DNA of 64,000 bases from JAGNRR01 sp965230665 (GTDB taxonomy: Bacteria > Bacteroidota > Bacteroidia > Chitinophagales > Chitinophagaceae), in NCBI GenBank assembly GCA_965230665.1, contig CBDDLM010000004.1:1364001-1428000 (forward strand). The letters run 5' to 3'. Each line of letters begins with the position of its first letter. The first letter of the stretch is position 1. Both the position numbers and the translations under genes were made by a program. The notes under the pieces were generated by a model. It was not told the DNA's origin, made no database searches, and worked only from the letters and a program-made list of their open reading frames with translations. Of the stretch, positions 62,074-64,000 are shown one piece after another.

Positions 62074-62081
62074 AATCTTTG
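62074..62081 (+). promoter_or_regulatory. Candidate -7 box of the gene at 62096
   Basis: AATCTTTG, one mismatch from TAnnTTTG, ends 14 bases before the ATG. The matching -33 would lie within inverted repeat 2. Confidence 0.35.
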
Positions 62082-62095
62082 TTCTAGATAAAAAA

Positions 62096-62686
62096 ATGAG
62101 CATTATGACACAAACATTTATACCGAAGAAAGAAGAGATACAAGCGTTTCAAATTGATCAAATCATATTTGATGATAGCGATTTAGTAAGTCTAAAGGCA
62201 CATGTACGCATCGAAAATGTAATTCGACCAATGGACTTACTGCTTTCTTTCAAACAGTTCAATGATATGCTTCGTTTTACTGGAAAAATTGGAGAAGATC
62301 TTCAATTAGAGATAAGTGATAAATTAAATACAAATGACAAAAACCTATATGTTATAGACGTAAGCGATAAAACGGTCGTTTTTACAACTGTAAAACTTAA
62401 AATTAGTTTATTGACAGAGCGAGATCAAGCGACGTATGTAGTAGATGAGATACAGCCTTTATCTTTCTTGCAGCAAGCAAAGAATCTTAAAAAGAATATT
62501 AGAGATTTTGAGATGGGCAAATTAGAAAATAACAAAATGCTTAAAAGTGAATTACTGCGGATAGCGAAAATGTATCGCTATTACAAAGGTTTACTTACGC
62601 TCAATATTAATGAACAGGAAGCTCGAAAGCACGCTGGGCTTGAGAACGATAAATTATTTCAGCTGGCATTTATCGCCAGCCATTAA
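62096..62686 (+). CDS. Cytoplasmic protein of unknown function
   Basis: A 196-residue protein without signal peptide or membrane helix. The first 120 residues look beta-rich with alternating charged residues, and the last 75 are helical (QAKNLKKNIRDFEMGKLEN, LRIAKMYRYYKGLLTLN). I do not recognise it. Its control region is shared with the WYL regulator, so it is probably a target of that regulator. A second ATG three codons in is an alternative start. Confidence 0.7.
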   Translation: MSIMTQTFIPKKEEIQAFQIDQIIFDDSDLVSLKAHVRIENVIRPMDLLLSFKQFNDMLRFTGKIGEDLQLEISDKLNTNDKNLYVIDVSDKTVVFTTVKLKISLLTERDQATYVVDEIQPLSFLQQAKNLKKNIRDFEMGKLENNKMLKSELLRIAKMYRYYKGLLTLNINEQEARKHAGLENDKLFQLAFIASH

Positions 62687-62720
62687 AAGTATTCATAAAG
62701 TTCGTTTATGGATTTTGAGT

Positions 62721-62752
62721 AAGGTGCGCATCTTCAATGTATGCGCACTTTT
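62721..62752 (+). promoter_or_regulatory. Stem-loop containing the RnfD-like start codon
   Basis: AAGGTGCGCAT pairs with ATGCGCACTTT as an 11-bp stem (one G-U) around a nine-base loop, followed by only one more T and then G. The ATG of the next gene (62741) is the first triplet of the right arm. It may terminate the upstream message, or mask the start if transcription reads through. Confidence 0.5.
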
Positions 62753-63586
62753 GTATTACCCCAGTTACTAGGATTTAAAGTTGATGCTCGAGACTATCAA
62801 ATTCTCTTCCTATCTTGTTTTTTACTTTTAGGTATTTTTTCACTGGACTGGGTTGCTGACTTTACTAAATACATCATATTAATTAGTTCCTGTTTAGTAT
62901 TCCAATACATCGCCATACTTATTCATAGACTAAGTATTAACTCTCTTAAAAGTGCACTTATCACATCACTCGGTCTCAGTATATTAGTACAGGCCAACAG
63001 CATCTACTTGTATATTCTTGTTGCATTCGTAGCTATAGCAGGTAAATTCATTTTTCGTTTTAGAGGAAAACATTTTATCAACCCTGCAAATTTTGGAATT
63101 ATAACAGTTATTCTGTTAACAGATGGTGTATGGATATCACCTGGACAATGGGGAAGTATTGCGATTCTTATTTTTCTCATCGGATGTTTAGGGTTTATTA
63201 TCACGTATAAGGTGAACCGAATTGATTTGTCTTTAGCTTTTTTTCTAAGCTTTTTTATGTTGGAGTTTACTTACCAGATACTTTACCTCCAATGGCCCCT
63301 AGACCATCTTGTGCAAAGCTTTACGAATGGCGGCTTTTTGCTTTTCACTTTTTTTATGATTACTGATCCTATTTCAACCCCCGCTCATCGTACCGTGCGA
63401 AAACTTTGGGCTATCGGTATTGCACTACTTGCCTTTATCATTAAAGAGTTCTATTATATTCCTTCAGCACCTTTTTGGGCTTTGTTCTTCTTTGCGTTTA
63501 GCACACCCTTCATTACCCATTTTTTTCCTTCCAAAAAATTCTTATGGAAAAATACAGTGCAACACATCTTACTTAAAAACAAATAA
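62741..63586 (+). CDS. RnfD/NqrB-like membrane protein
   Basis: A 281-residue polytopic membrane protein with about nine helices. It has the NqrB/RnfD/RnfE features INPANFGI and FFMITDPISTPAHRTVRK, the region where RnfD carries a covalent flavin on Thr. Rnf and Nqr complexes couple electron flow to ion transport, but no other subunit is visible, so this is an orphan homolog. The start codon lies within a strong hairpin. A DUF2330 gene follows one base after the stop. Confidence 0.82.
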   Translation: MRTFVLPQLLGFKVDARDYQILFLSCFLLLGIFSLDWVADFTKYIILISSCLVFQYIAILIHRLSINSLKSALITSLGLSILVQANSIYLYILVAFVAIAGKFIFRFRGKHFINPANFGIITVILLTDGVWISPGQWGSIAILIFLIGCLGFIITYKVNRIDLSLAFFLSFFMLEFTYQILYLQWPLDHLVQSFTNGGFLLFTFFMITDPISTPAHRTVRKLWAIGIALLAFIIKEFYYIPSAPFWALFFFAFSTPFITHFFPSKKFLWKNTVQHILLKNK

Positions 63587-63587
63587 T

Positions 63588-64000
63588 ATGAAGACATTAA
63601 AAAAATCTAGTTTACTGCTGCTGCTTACTTTATTTTTTGCGGCTGACGCATTTTCCTTTTGCGGCTTTTACGTTGCAAAAGCTGATGCCAAAATTTTCAA
63701 TAAAGCGTCTCAAGTAATCATTGCACGCCATCGAAACAAAACGGTTATAACGATGAGTAATGACTTTCAAGGCAAGGTAAAAAACTTTGCCATGGTTGTT
63801 CCAGTCCCAATGGTACTTAAAGAACAAGACATCAAAGTAGTAGACCGTAACATTTTCGATAAACTTGATGCATACTCTTCTCCTAGACTGGTCGAGTACC
63901 ATGATCCAGCACCTTGTAATCAGTACTCAAAATATAAAAGAATGGCTCCTAATGCGATTACTATGAGCGGGGTCGCTAATTCTGACATGGTACAAAGAGA
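63588..64000 (+). CDS. DUF2330-family secreted protein (partial)
   Basis: The window ends after 137 codons of this gene. There is a signal peptide (MKTLKKSSLLLLLTLFFAADAFS) followed by the DUF2330 opening FCGFYVAKADAKIFNKASQV and VKNFAMVVPVPMVL. The family is found in the envelope of many bacteria and has no known activity. It begins one base after the RnfD-like stop and is surely co-transcribed with it. Confidence 0.85.
   Translation, partial: MKTLKKSSLLLLLTLFFAADAFSFCGFYVAKADAKIFNKASQVIIARHRNKTVITMSNDFQGKVKNFAMVVPVPMVLKEQDIKVVDRNIFDKLDAYSSPRLVEYHDPAPCNQYSKYKRMAPNAITMSGVANSDMVQR

Noticed and set aside
60904..62686. WYL regulator as a marker of an anti-phage defence island.
   Set aside because: Neighbours are YfhO, FkbM, an RnfD-like protein and an unknown gene; no nuclease, toxin, helicase-nuclease or methylase-restriction pair is present.

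Overview
The window is a chromosomal segment of a low-GC, gliding-type Bacteroidota bacterium. I cannot fix the order; the gene content would fit Saprospiria, Chitinophagia or Flavobacteriia. The evidence is: three secreted proteins with type IX secretion (T9SS) C-terminal sorting domains, a MurF-alanine racemase fusion, a MoaC-MogA fusion, a CarB without its allosteric domain, many lipoproteins and DUF families typical of the phylum, no Shine-Dalgarno sequences, and promoters of the Bacteroidota form TTG-N19/20-TAnnTTTG. I saw no insertion sequence, prophage, integrase or CRISPR array. Almost everything reads as intact vertical chromosome.

Layout. 1-2.9 kb (minus): yidD (cut by the edge), rnpA and rpmH, then two EGF-like lipoproteins and thiL. 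3.0-8.7 kb (plus): a tight eight-gene operon with a class D beta-lactamase lipoprotein, moeA, a TSUP transporter, mobA, moaD, a MoeB/HesA-like enzyme, moaE and a moaC-mogA fusion. The remaining cofactor gene, moaA, lies at 14.9 kb behind mutL and a beta-propeller lipoprotein. Together these genes can take GTP to the molybdenum cofactor, but no molybdoenzyme is visible in the window. 8.7-11.9 kb (minus): an Ig-like lipoprotein, a PaaE-type ferredoxin reductase and a small secreted protein. 15.9-19.6 kb (minus): a PKD lipoprotein followed by three tandem outer-membrane paralogs, the most unusual locus here. 19.9-26.8 kb: a TPR protein, recQ, and an MBOAT/AlgJ-like O-acetylation pair. 26.8-30.5 kb: tRNA-Phe and a pair of M16 peptidases. 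30.5-38.5 kb: DUF983, an ABC exporter, a SCO-like/DUF420 pair, a T9SS M43 metalloprotease, a flavin reductase and a T9SS repeat protein. 38.5-48 kb: murF-alr, terC, DUF4340, small lipoproteins, an S9 peptidase, a glycosyltransferase, a CpcT-like protein and SixA. 48-51.7 kb: an ECF sigma/anti-sigma/outer-membrane module, DUF2238 and a cysteine-hydrolase-like protein. 52-57.6 kb: carB, a T9SS protein, a TPR protein, YbjQ and a 44-residue membrane protein. 57.6-64 kb: FkbM methyltransferase, YfhO, a WYL regulator with palindromic operators, an unknown protein, an RnfD-like protein and a truncated DUF2330 gene.

Main points. (1) In the tandem paralogs the C-terminal coding end of one copy is read in a second frame as the signal peptide of the next copy. 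(2) Many genes have the -7 box only 4-9 bases before the start codon, which predicts leaderless mRNAs and decides several start codons, including GTG and TTG starts. (3) The WYL regulator and a gene of unknown function diverge across two perfect inverted repeats. (4) Several family members have lost hallmark residues: SCO without copper cysteines, MutL without its nuclease motifs, MoeB without zinc cysteines, and an AlgJ-like protein without the Asp of D-x-H.
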